From the NCBI GenBank assembly GCA_963800255.1, contig CAWDAK010000022.1, positions 1-64,000 of the forward strand: a stretch of 64,000 bases of DNA. The letters run 5' to 3'. The position numbers and the translations under genes are program-made. Source of the stretch: DATFVA01 sp963800255. GTDB lineage: Bacteria; Bacteroidota; Ignavibacteria; Ignavibacteriales; Ignavibacteriaceae. The notes beneath the pieces were generated by a model. That model made no database searches. It saw only the letters and a program-made list of their open reading frames with translations, and was not told the origin of the DNA. This document shows, piece after piece, positions 48,663 through 58,500 of this stretch (positions are counted from its first letter, which is position 1; every line of letters starts with the position of its first letter).

Positions 48663-49594
48663 AAGAGAATCTGAAACTGGAAGACCTGCTCAGCAGGACA
48701 AAAAATTATGATAAAACCGACAGGATAGATAAAATAACGATCATTGGCGCAGGCGTGATGGGACAGGGCATAGCGCAGACGATAGCAGCTGCCGGAATGG
48801 ACGTGCGTTTGATAGAGAAGAACAAAGATTTCCTTGAAAAAGCTAAAGCCCAGCTCTCTGAATCACTGGACAGGGAAATTAAGAGGTGGTCACTTACTCA
48901 ATCTGAAAAGAAATCGATACTCTCCAGGATTTCCTGGAACCTTGATTATCAGAATGTGGAGGAAACCGATCTTCTGGTGGAAGCTGTGGATGAGGACTTT
49001 GAATTGAAGAAGGGAATCTTTAAACAACTTGATGAGCTAGTTAAGAAAGAAACTATTTTCGTTTCTAATACCTCCACGCTTAGCCTTACAAAGCTTGCGG
49101 AGAGTACAGGAAGGCCTGACAGGGTTATCGGAATGCACTTTCTTCATCCTGTTCCAAAAGTTCCTCTTGTCGAGCTTGTAAAGTGTCTTCATACTTCAAA
49201 CCTGACAGTGGAAATAATAAAAGAATTTGCTGCTAAGATCGGAAAGACTCCTGTTGAGGTTTATGAGTATCCCGGCTTCGTAACAACCAGGGCAATAGTG
49301 CCACTGCTGAACGAGGCTATGTATATTCTGCTTGAAGGAGTAGCCACTGCAAGAGATATAGATACGGCTATGAAGCTCGGTTATAATTTTGCTTATGGTC
49401 CTCTTGAAATGGCTGATATGATGGGACTTGATGAGGTTCTTGCCTGGATGGAGACTTTATGGAAAACATTAGGCGAACCACGATACCGTGCATGCCCTAT
49501 CTTAAGAAAACTTGTAAGGGAAAGAAAACTCGGTAAAAAAACGGGTGAAGGCTTTTACAAGTATGATAACAACGGAAGAATAATTTCCGGATAA
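48656..49594 (+). CDS. hbd: 3-hydroxybutyryl-CoA (3-hydroxyacyl-CoA) dehydrogenase
   Basis: A 312-residue enzyme with the NAD-binding fold (TIIGAGVMGQGIAQTIAAAG near 29-48), the SNTSTLSLTKLA segment, the HFLHPVPKVPLVELV active-site region with catalytic His near 161, and a C-terminal dimerisation domain (YGPLEMADMMGLDE). A ~20-residue N-terminal extension precedes the Rossmann fold. Oxidises or forms 3-hydroxyacyl-CoA in fatty-acid or butyrate-type metabolism. Confidence 0.92.
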   Translation: MVEENLKLEDLLSRTKNYDKTDRIDKITIIGAGVMGQGIAQTIAAAGMDVRLIEKNKDFLEKAKAQLSESLDREIKRWSLTQSEKKSILSRISWNLDYQNVEETDLLVEAVDEDFELKKGIFKQLDELVKKETIFVSNTSTLSLTKLAESTGRPDRVIGMHFLHPVPKVPLVELVKCLHTSNLTVEIIKEFAAKIGKTPVEVYEYPGFVTTRAIVPLLNEAMYILLEGVATARDIDTAMKLGYNFAYGPLEMADMMGLDEVLAWMETLWKTLGEPRYRACPILRKLVRERKLGKKTGEGFYKYDNNGRIISG

Positions 49595-49621
49595 TTATTA
49601 TTTATCTACCAGGGATTAAAA

Positions 49622-50833
49622 ATGAAGATACTAGTTCTTAATTGCGGAAGTTCATCAATAAAATACCAGTTTATTGATACTGATAAACAAACAGCACTTG
49701 CAAAAGGAATTGTGGAACGGATTGGTATGAGCAGTGCTGTTCTTACACACCAGAGATACGACGGCGACCAGATAAAGATTGTAGGTGAAATACTCGATCA
49801 TACCATTGGAATTGAATACGTCCTCGGCGTAATGCTGAGCAAGAACCATGGTGTTATCGATGATAAAAGAGACATCGAAGCTGTGGGACACAGAGTAGTG
49901 CATGGAGGTGAGACATTCTCTGATTCTGTCCTTATTACCGATGAGGTTATGCAGGCACTCCAGGACAACATAGAGCTTGCCCCGCTTCATAACCCACCGA
50001 ACATCAAAGGTATACAAGCGGTTAAACGGATTCTGCCTGATACGCCTCAGTGCAGCGTTTTCGATACGGCGTTTCATACCAAGATGCCTCCGCGTGCATA
50101 CCTCTACGGCATACCTTATGAACTTTATAAAAAATACAAGATTAGAAGATATGGGTTCCATGGAACCTCTCATTACTATGTTTCAAACCGTGCAGCAGAA
50201 ATTCTGGGTAAAAAGGTTGACGAACTTAAAATAATAACCGCACACCTCGGAAACGGCTGCAGCATGGCTGCCGTAGATAAAGGTAAATCAATTGATACAA
50301 CAATGGGGTTTACTCCGCTGGAAGGATTGCTTATGGGAACCCGCAGCGGCGACCTTGACCCCTCTCTTATCCTCTATATCATGGGTAAGGAAGGTCTCTC
50401 ACTGAGTGAGGCAGGAACCCTGCTGAACAAACACAGCGGGTTAATAGGCATTAGCGGTGAAAGCAGCGATATGCGTGAGATTCTGAGTGCAATGAAGGAA
50501 GGCCATAAGAGGTCAGGGTATGCGTTCGATACTTTCTGCTACAGGATAAAAAAATATGTGGGCGCCTATACGGCTGCTATGGGAGGATTGGATGCACTTG
50601 TTTTCACAGGAGGAATAGGCGAGAATTCAGCAATGGTAAGGGAAAACGTGTGCAGCAACCTGGATTTCCTTGGTATCAACATTGATTTGGCGAAAAACAA
50701 CAAACATGAAGAAATGATATCATCAGGTAATTCAAAAGTTAAAGTTCTGAGGATACCCACGAATGAAGAACTGGTTATTGCGCTGGATACTGCACAGATA
50801 GTTAGTGAAATGAATCTTCAGCCGGCTAAGTAA
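49622..50833 (+). CDS. ackA: Acetate kinase
   Basis: A 403-residue enzyme interconverting acetyl phosphate + ADP and acetate + ATP. Motifs: LVLNCGSSSIKYQ at the N-terminus, GHRVVHGG, FDTAFH, RYGFHGTSH (catalytic/phosphate region), GNGCSM and TGGIGENSA. No phosphotransacetylase gene is adjacent. It follows hbd by 27 bases. Confidence 0.96.
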   Translation: MKILVLNCGSSSIKYQFIDTDKQTALAKGIVERIGMSSAVLTHQRYDGDQIKIVGEILDHTIGIEYVLGVMLSKNHGVIDDKRDIEAVGHRVVHGGETFSDSVLITDEVMQALQDNIELAPLHNPPNIKGIQAVKRILPDTPQCSVFDTAFHTKMPPRAYLYGIPYELYKKYKIRRYGFHGTSHYYVSNRAAEILGKKVDELKIITAHLGNGCSMAAVDKGKSIDTTMGFTPLEGLLMGTRSGDLDPSLILYIMGKEGLSLSEAGTLLNKHSGLIGISGESSDMREILSAMKEGHKRSGYAFDTFCYRIKKYVGAYTAAMGGLDALVFTGGIGENSAMVRENVCSNLDFLGINIDLAKNNKHEEMISSGNSKVKVLRIPTNEELVIALDTAQIVSEMNLQPAK

Positions 50834-50943
50834 TTTCGGAAAGCGGCGGCTCAAATTGCTTTATAGTCAGGCAGATATTTGAATTACTGTAATTAATTTC
50901 TTATTCATTAAATTCCTCTATTTAAAAACAAGCGGGAGATATT

Positions 50944-51735
50944 ATGAACTTAGGAATAAAAGGTAAAACTGCCCTGATTACGGCATCAAGCAAAGGTATT
51001 GGCAAAGCAATTGCTGAAGGCTTAGCCGCAGAAGGCTGCAAGGTTGCAGTCTGTGCAAGGAACAAAGAGGAACTTCTGGAACTCACCAGTGATTTGAAAC
51101 GGAGATACGGAATAGATGCTGCTTGGTGTATATGCGATATTAATAAGCCCAGGGAAATAGAAAGTACTGTGGACGCCGTTCACAAAGAGCTCGGGCATAT
51201 CGACATTCTGGTGAACAACTGCGGGGGTCCGCCTTCAGGGTATTTCAATGAATTTACTGACAGGAACTGGCAGAATTCATTTGACCAGGTGATTATGAGT
51301 GCTGTAAGGTTTATCCGGCTTGTTATTCCTGATATGATAGCCAATGAGTGGGGGAGAGTAGTTAACATCACCTCAATCACCGTAAAACAGCCGGTTGAAA
51401 ACCTGGTTCTTTCAAATGCATTACGCACCGGTGTTACGGGTCTGGCGAAGACTTTAAGTACCGAATACGCTAAATATAATATTACGGTAAATAATGTAGC
51501 CCCCGGCTATACATTAACTAACCGGCTGTATGATCTTTCAGTTGCCCGGGCTAAAAAAGAGAATGTGTCGCATGAGGAAATACTTACGGCAATGGCAAAA
51601 GAAACTCCGGTGAACAGGCTGGCTGGTCCTGAAGAAATTGCTTCAGCAGTTCTCTTCCTTGCTTCGAAAAAGGCGTCATATATCAACGGGGTTACCCTTA
51701 ATGTTGACGGTGGTTTTAATAAAGGTTTGTTCTGA
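50944..51735 (+). CDS. SDR family oxidoreductase with non-canonical active site
   Basis: A 263-residue short-chain dehydrogenase: cofactor motif TASSKGIGKAIAEGLA, NNCGG (NNAG position) and the FabG-like end NVDGGFNKGLF. The usual YxxxK is replaced by SNALR in ENLVLSNALRTGVTG, so Tyr and Lys of the catalytic pair are absent. Such a variant subfamily exists and is usually labelled 3-oxoacyl-ACP reductase, but its reaction is uncertain. gggag precedes the ATG. Confidence 0.88.
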   Translation: MNLGIKGKTALITASSKGIGKAIAEGLAAEGCKVAVCARNKEELLELTSDLKRRYGIDAAWCICDINKPREIESTVDAVHKELGHIDILVNNCGGPPSGYFNEFTDRNWQNSFDQVIMSAVRFIRLVIPDMIANEWGRVVNITSITVKQPVENLVLSNALRTGVTGLAKTLSTEYAKYNITVNNVAPGYTLTNRLYDLSVARAKKENVSHEEILTAMAKETPVNRLAGPEEIASAVLFLASKKASYINGVTLNVDGGFNKGLF

Positions 51736-51766
51736 TTGTATATATTATTCGTAAGGTTGTTGAACT

Positions 51767-53323
51767 ATGAAGAAAGAACTTGAGCTTGTAATTTCCCCCG
51801 ATGATATTCTTAATAAGGAAGTTCTTTATGAAAAGTCGGCCTCTCTATTAAGACTCTCAAGAGAGGAGATTAAAGCTGTTGTACCCGTCAGGCGATCAAT
51901 TGATGCAAGAAGAAGCGAACCCGTATACAAGGTGCTGGTTGACGTTTACATAAACGAATCTCCCGAAGAATTCCATCCTGTTAAGAAGTATAAACCTGTG
52001 CAGGGAAATAAAAAGGTCCTTGTTGTCGGTTCAGGCCCGGCAGGACTCTTTGCCTCATTAAAGCTTATTGAGCTGGGGATTAAACCTGTTATACTTGAAA
52101 GAGGAAAGGACGTCCAGACCCGTAGAAGAGATTTAAAAGCCATTCAGCAGTTCCATAAAGTAAATCCTGACTCCAACTATTGTTTCGGTGAAGGAGGAGC
52201 GGGAACGTACAGTGATGGGAAGCTTTATACAAGAGCAACCAAAAGAGGTGACGTAGGTGCTATTCTGAATATTCTTGTAACCAATGGAGCGCCTGAAGAT
52301 ATCCTCGTCGATGCACATCCTCATATAGGTTCAAATAAACTTCCCGGGGTGGTCCAATCTATTCGGGAAACAATTATTAAGAACGGGGGAGAGATTCTTT
52401 TTGATTCTAAACTTACCGATCTGATAATAAATAATGGTGTGGTAACAGGTGCGGTTATAAATGATGATGAGGAGATTAACGGAGATGCACTGATTCTGGC
52501 AACAGGTCATTCGGCAAGGGATATTTATCATCTTCTTCACCGGAAAAATCTCACGCTGGAAGCTAAACCGTTTGCTATGGGTGTAAGGATTGAACATCCG
52601 CAGAAACTTATAAATGAGTTTCAGTACCATACTAAGCATAAACACGAAAACCTGCCCGCAGCACCGTATTCACTTTCCTGCCAGGTGGAGGACAGGGGAG
52701 TATATTCCTTCTGCATGTGTCCCGGCGGAATTATCGTTCCCGCTGCAACAGCTCCGGGAGAGATTGTGGTTAATGGTATGTCATTAGCCAGGCGTGATTC
52801 ACCTTTCGCTAACTCAGGATTTGTGGTTACTGTTGACGAAAGCAATTGGAAGGATATTGACGCGGAGGAATCATTTAAAGGACTTGAGCTTCAGCACCAG
52901 CTGGAGACAAAATGCTTTGAACTGGCAGGGAATACCCAGAGTGCACCTGCACAACGTGCAACTGACTTCCTGGCAGGGAAAATATCGCAAACATTGCCCA
53001 ATACTTCATACATACCTGGTTTAACATCGTCAAACCTGTCCGAAGAACTGCCTGATTATATCACCCGTTATCTTAAAGAAGCTCTTAATATTTTTAATAA
53101 AAAGATGAGGGGTTATGTTACAGAGGAGGCTGTGTTGGTTGCTGCCGAGAGCAGAACAAGTTCTCCAATACGTATACCAAGGGATAAAACAACTTTTATG
53201 CACGCGGGAGCACGGGGTCTATTCCCTTCAGGTGAAGGTGCAGGTTATGCCGGTGGAATTATTTCAGCAGCCATCGATGGCGAAAACTGTGCTGAGGCAG
53301 CTGCATCCTATATTAACAAATAA
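51767..53323 (+). CDS. FAD-dependent dehydrogenase (COG2509-type)
   Basis: A 518-residue protein. An N-terminal ~75-residue domain is followed by the FAD-binding VLVVGSGPAGLFASLKLIELG (near 83), the CFGEGGAGTYSDGKLYTR segment, LILATGHSARDIY, and the C-terminal GLFPSGEGAGYAGGIISAA. This is the pattern of a conserved but poorly characterised flavoprotein family. Substrate unknown. Confidence 0.9.
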   Translation: MKKELELVISPDDILNKEVLYEKSASLLRLSREEIKAVVPVRRSIDARRSEPVYKVLVDVYINESPEEFHPVKKYKPVQGNKKVLVVGSGPAGLFASLKLIELGIKPVILERGKDVQTRRRDLKAIQQFHKVNPDSNYCFGEGGAGTYSDGKLYTRATKRGDVGAILNILVTNGAPEDILVDAHPHIGSNKLPGVVQSIRETIIKNGGEILFDSKLTDLIINNGVVTGAVINDDEEINGDALILATGHSARDIYHLLHRKNLTLEAKPFAMGVRIEHPQKLINEFQYHTKHKHENLPAAPYSLSCQVEDRGVYSFCMCPGGIIVPAATAPGEIVVNGMSLARRDSPFANSGFVVTVDESNWKDIDAEESFKGLELQHQLETKCFELAGNTQSAPAQRATDFLAGKISQTLPNTSYIPGLTSSNLSEELPDYITRYLKEALNIFNKKMRGYVTEEAVLVAAESRTSSPIRIPRDKTTFMHAGARGLFPSGEGAGYAGGIISAAIDGENCAEAAASYINK

Positions 53324-53449
53324 TTCCGATTCTATGTTTGCATCCCGCGAAATCCCTCACCTTGCATAAATCGCTGAATGAAGCGTCTTTAACTCCATGC
53401 AGTTTTCGCGTATCACGCCATCAATCTTAAATTGCTTAATGAAGTACTT

Positions 53450-53497
53450 CAGCCTGGTCTAAAAGGAATACTACATTTAGCTATTAAGTCCAGGCTG
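53450..53497. terminator. Hairpin between converging genes
   Basis: cagcctggtct (53450-53460) and agtccaggctg (53487-53497) form an 11-bp stem with one mismatch. There is no strong T tract on either side, so factor-independent termination is uncertain. It lies in the ~210-base gap where the plus-strand FAD gene and the minus-strand sugar dehydrogenase converge. Confidence 0.45.
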
Positions 53498-53533
53498 TCG
53501 CAGGGATATGAGCTTGTGTCAGCCTAACTTATC

Positions 53534-55519
53534 CTATTTCATGTAAAGGATTTTGAGAACTTTGAAGTATGTCTGGTTTGAAACCTCAGACACTGCTCTT
53601 AATGATACATAATAAATACCGGATGCAAATCTGGAAGCATTCCATACTTTCTCATAAGTCCCCCGAACCGATTCTCCATCGGAAAGTTGTTCGACAACTT
53701 CACCTAAGTTATTTAGGATAGTTAATTTAACTCTGCTTTGCTCGGGTATGTTAAACCTTATTGAAGTTGATGGATTAAAAGGGTTAGGATAATTCTGATC
53801 CAGGTAATATCCACGGGATTTAATATTCAGATTGACCAACACCGTTCGGGAGTATGAGTATGTTCCGTCATAATCTACCTGTTTCAGTCTGTATTGCACT
53901 CCTCCACGGTAGGTTTCATTTGTAAAATCGTCAGTGTATGAATAGGTACTCCGTTCAGAGGTTGTACCCTTTCCATCTACGAAGCTTATTTCAACCCAGT
54001 TATCCCCGAAACTACGTTCAACTGCATAACCTTTATTGTTTGTCTCCGTTGCAGCCGACCAGTTTAAAATAACCCTGCTCCCTGATACCTCTCCTGTAAA
54101 GGAAACCAGGTTTACGGGTACCTGTGTAATTTCAATATCTGCTTCATTACTATAGTTGGAAACAGCTGAATCATTAAAGGCAATTACCCTGTAGGTATAG
54201 GTAGTTATATTAGAAACATGATCAGTAAAAGTTGTTTCATTAGCACCAGCCGTTCCGACCAGGGAATAAATGTTTGTACTGTCTTTTCTTTGAATCCTGA
54301 AGCCGGTTTCATTATCTGAGTTATCCTCCCAGGTTAATTCGATATTTCCTGTTCCTCCTGATCCTGCCTGGAGGTTGGCGGGAGCGGCAATAGCCGGCTG
54401 AAATTCATAAATCTTACCACCGGAAGTGAGGACATATAATTCATTATTCATATCTGTAGCGAAGGATAAAATGGAAGAAACTGCGGTTTGTACAAGGGTA
54501 TTTGAAAGATTAGCCCCGGAGAAATCAAGACTCCATATACTCCGTGAGCAATAATCGCCATACATATATGTTCCTTTAAGCTCCGGTCGTCTGTTTCCCC
54601 TGTAAACAAAGCCGCCTGTTATTGAACAGCCGTCAGAGTGACTGTATTCCCAGATAGGGAAAAGATAATCCGTTCCGGTGCAGCCTGACAGATTATACTC
54701 GTGGTTCCCTTCATAACATCTCCAGCCGTAATTTCCGCCGCTGCTTATCGTGTCGATTTCCTCCCAGGCATTCTGTCCGACATCTCCACACCAGAGTTTG
54801 TTTGTAACTGGATCGAAACTGAACCTCCATGGATTCCTCATCCCGAAGGAATAAATTTCTTCTCTCCATCCCTGCGTATTCCCGGCAAAAGGATTATCGG
54901 CAGGTATTCCATAGTTCAATCCGCCTGAAGGATTATCTACATCAATCCTTAAAATTTTTCCAAGCAGTACAGACAGGTTCTGCGCATTGCCGTTAGGATC
55001 GCCCCCTGAGCCGCCGTCACCCATTCCAATGTAAAGATAATTATCAGGTCCAAAACTAACCCTGCCTCCGTTATGATTTGAAAAAGGCTGAGCTATTTCA
55101 AGCAAAACAAGTTCACTTGAATTGTCTGCTGAATCGGGATTATCGGTAACCTGGAACCTGGAGATATGCGTTCTAAGCGGACTTGGTGTTGTATAGTCGA
55201 CATAGAAATAGCCGTTCGAGGCAAAGTCAGGATGAAAAGCTAAACCCAGCAGACCTGTTTCTCCGCCGCTGGTCACCCTGTCAGTTATATCTAGGAAGGT
55301 TTTAACGATAGTGGTATTTCCATTATTCTCAAAAACTTTTATTGTACCTGACTGCTCAACGACAAAAAGTCTGTCGGTTCCGTCAGGTGCATACTGCATA
55401 TCAACAGGATTTGAGAAACTCAGACTTGGAAAGGCCTGCTGCAGGTTAAACTGCGCATCAATGTTCTTCCCCGTTAAAATAAGTATGACCGTGAAAAGTA
55501 AAAGAACTTTTTTATTCAC
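53534..55519 (-). CDS. T9SS-sorted PQQ-type sugar (glucose/sorbosone) dehydrogenase
   Basis: A 661-residue protein with signal peptide (ends KNIDAQ). A glucose/sorbosone dehydrogenase six-bladed propeller (about 28-375) carries TGLLGLAFHPDF, GPDNYLYIGMGDGGSGGDPNG, IYSFGMRNPWRFSFD and WRCYEGNHEY. A fibronectin III domain (about 382-465), a linker and a sorting domain (NYPNPFNPSTSI near 580) follow. Oxidises sugars or related alcohols outside the cell if PQQ is bound. It overlaps the end of the GH13 gene, so both probably belong to the same minus-strand operon. Confidence 0.9.
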   Translation of the reverse strand: MNKKVLLLFTVILILTGKNIDAQFNLQQAFPSLSFSNPVDMQYAPDGTDRLFVVEQSGTIKVFENNGNTTIVKTFLDITDRVTSGGETGLLGLAFHPDFASNGYFYVDYTTPSPLRTHISRFQVTDNPDSADNSSELVLLEIAQPFSNHNGGRVSFGPDNYLYIGMGDGGSGGDPNGNAQNLSVLLGKILRIDVDNPSGGLNYGIPADNPFAGNTQGWREEIYSFGMRNPWRFSFDPVTNKLWCGDVGQNAWEEIDTISSGGNYGWRCYEGNHEYNLSGCTGTDYLFPIWEYSHSDGCSITGGFVYRGNRRPELKGTYMYGDYCSRSIWSLDFSGANLSNTLVQTAVSSILSFATDMNNELYVLTSGGKIYEFQPAIAAPANLQAGSGGTGNIELTWEDNSDNETGFRIQRKDSTNIYSLVGTAGANETTFTDHVSNITTYTYRVIAFNDSAVSNYSNEADIEITQVPVNLVSFTGEVSGSRVILNWSAATETNNKGYAVERSFGDNWVEISFVDGKGTTSERSTYSYTDDFTNETYRGGVQYRLKQVDYDGTYSYSRTVLVNLNIKSRGYYLDQNYPNPFNPSTSIRFNIPEQSRVKLTILNNLGEVVEQLSDGESVRGTYEKVWNASRFASGIYYVSLRAVSEVSNQTYFKVLKILYMK

Positions 55520-58500
55520 CTTTTTCTCTCTTTTTTGTTATTGTTTTCCTGCCTGGTTTTGTTGTTTCAGGTTTCTTTTTAATTTGCCGTGGTTTTTTAG
55601 TCTGTACAGGTATAAATTCATCTCTCAGGTCATTGAACCGATAGCCTTTTGAGGCTGCGATTTCTTTTAGACGGGTAAAAAATTGATGTGAACTTTTTAA
55701 TTGAGCAAGTATGTATTTTTCAAAGGCAGCAGAACCATTTTCTTTTCCGGATGCTTTTACTGCCTTTTTCTTTTTAGCCGATTCATATTTGAGCGGCGAG
55801 TTTAGGTTGTATAAGGTAAAAAGATATTCGAGTAACGTTTCAAACTTCTCTTTATTAAAATAGACTATTTCAAGGTGTTCGTGTACCCCGATGAAATTCT
55901 TCAGCTCATCACTATCCATTAATCCGCTAATATATTCAATTCCTTCGGGTGAAAATGCAGGCTTCCTGGTTCTGGAACCGGAACTTTCTGCATTAAAGAA
56001 CTTGAATTCATCCGTCCATTTAGATGAAGTAGTATTCTCAGATAAAACTTTAACGAGGTCATACTCACTGAAGCCGTTCGTCCTGTTGGGTGAAAGCTGT
56101 CTAAGCTTTCCGGGAACCACTCTGTCTAAAAGGAACCTTTTGAAGAAGTTTTTTTCTGCGCTGATAACGGGCTTGCCGGATTGCAATTCTTTCAAAAGAA
56201 AAGATGCGGTTATAATATTCTTACCGCTAACGGCAGTTCCGTTTCCATCCAGGTATACCAGGCTCCTTTTGGCTTCATCGAACCAGGTAATCTTTCTTTT
56301 TGATTCGCTTTTCTTTTTTATAACCCCGGTAAAGTCTCTTGCTGATTTTACTTTAGATAAAAGATCCTTCTGTACCCCGGCTTTATCCAGTGGTATATCA
56401 TTAAGCTTGTTGATCTCATCGACTGCATTATTAAGGTCCGACTGAAACCGGCCGCTGAGACCCTGATCTTTTTCTTCAAAGATATCAGCTTTTATTTCAT
56501 TAAAAGGCATTGGCTCCAGCAGAGAAGAAAGAGCTTTATGAAGGGGAGCAAGTGTTAGTTCACGCTTGGTATCCTCTATTGAATAAACTCCGTCGCCATG
56601 AAGATATTCGTGAAGGGATGCATAGGTCCCGTCATTATCATAAACTTCCCTGAAATCAAGCAGAACCGCATATTCATATCCTTTTAGATAGAAGTACCTG
56701 CCGAAGTTGAAGATATCCCTGCCCGGGGTTATATACTCAAACTTAGTGTGATAATCTCTGAAAATATAATAAACATTATGGTCCGATTTAATGTTAAGCG
56801 CTTCTGCCAGTGATTTGCTTTTTTTGCCGTCTGAACCTGCTTTCTCAACTGAGTACTTTATAGTGCCCTGACATTCCTGGTAGGAATTATTGAAAAGTAT
56901 AAGGGCCCTCTCATCTCCGGTCATGTTTGAATACGCAAAGACAGATTGGTTAAGATTTCCAGAGTCATCAATGAAGTCGAAGAATTCAAAATTTTCAACC
57001 TGACTGAAGAGATATCTCTTTTTCATCAGGGGAAATATCTGATCTTCATGAGTACGCACAAGGTTATCATCAACAAATTCATCATAATAAGCCCGCTTAT
57101 ACTCCATGCCGTATTTTTCAGCGAAGCCCTCTATCTGCCCATGACCGAACATGGGCAATCCGGGCATAGTTATTAAAGTAACACAAACCCCGAAATATTT
57201 ATCACCCTTGCCGAACTGGTTAACGGCAGTCTCTTCATCAGGATTGCTCATAAAGTTAACGTAACGTTTCAGGATTTCGGGATTAAAATCGAGTGTGTTC
57301 TTAACAAGGAGGCGATATTTTTCATTTTCCTCCTTCATCATCATATGCATAAACGCGCTGTTGTATACCCTGTGCATTCCAAGTGTTCTGACGAAATAAC
57401 CTTCCATCAGCCAGAAAGCTTCTGCTAGAAGGAGAGTATCAGGCATTTCTTCCTTCATCCTGTCGACAACCTCACGCCAGAACTCATTCGGCATTTCATT
57501 GTCGAATTGCTCCTTTGTCATTGCATAGTCAGCTCTTGAAGGAACAGCACCAGCAGTTCCCGGCACCGGGTACCATAACCTCTGGTAATGTTTCTTTGAC
57601 AGAGTCATGGCCGCATCAAATCTTATAACCGGAAACATCCTTGCAACATGTTTTATAGTCTGGTAAAGCGATTCTCTCACCTCAGGTATAAGCAGGTTTA
57701 ACTGTGCGGTATCATTCCAGGGCATATTTGTTCCGTCATTACCATGGTAAATATATTTTGTATCTCCGGTATACTTATCAACCCGTTGGAAGACGACAGC
57801 GGCATCGGAGCGTGAGTAATATTTATCTTCAATTCTTACAGCGACTCTGTCATCATCGGAGAGATCAGGACCCGAGAATGAATACGACGGATAAGGAGGT
57901 TCATCCCTTTGTATGAAATAATAAGGCTTTTCAGTCACCCATTTAGAGAAGATGCCGGTGTGGTTAGGAACCATATCGCTGGCCATACGGATGCCCCTTC
58001 TGGCAGCTCTTTCCTTCAGGTTATAAAAGGCTTCCTCACCGCCTATATCCCTGGCAATTATGTAATCATAAAGTGAATACGCAGAGGATACGGCTTCAGG
58101 GTTGCCTGTGAGATGTTTAATCTTTCGAGATGCTGAACTTCGTTCCCATACACCTATAAGCCAGAGTGCTGTAAAATTCCATCCTGCAAGCTGATCCAGC
58201 TCCTCATCAGGAATCTGGTCGAGTCTTGTAATTGATCGATGGTATTTTTTTGAAAGCTGGTCCAGCCAGACGTGTGTATTTTTAGCAATCATTACCACAC
58301 GAGGCATCCATTCAATATCCGCGGTGAATTTTTCATATTCCGCCTGGTAATATATCATCTCATCAGTCGTAAGGTGTTCACCTGCTTCCAGTCTTGCCTT
58401 CAGATTTCTGAAATATTCCTGATCAAATTCATAAGAGGGGACAGGGGGGGTACCTTTTTCACCGCCGCCATGTTTAATAAAAAGTTTATAGTCCTCATGA

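Noticed and set aside
49655..50173. 172-residue minus-strand reading frame
   Set aside because: Antisense to acetate kinase; no recognisable features.
55891..56445. 184-residue plus-strand reading frame
   Set aside because: It lies entirely opposite the GH13 gene, whose frame carries clear family motifs; the reverse frame is hydrophobic antisense.
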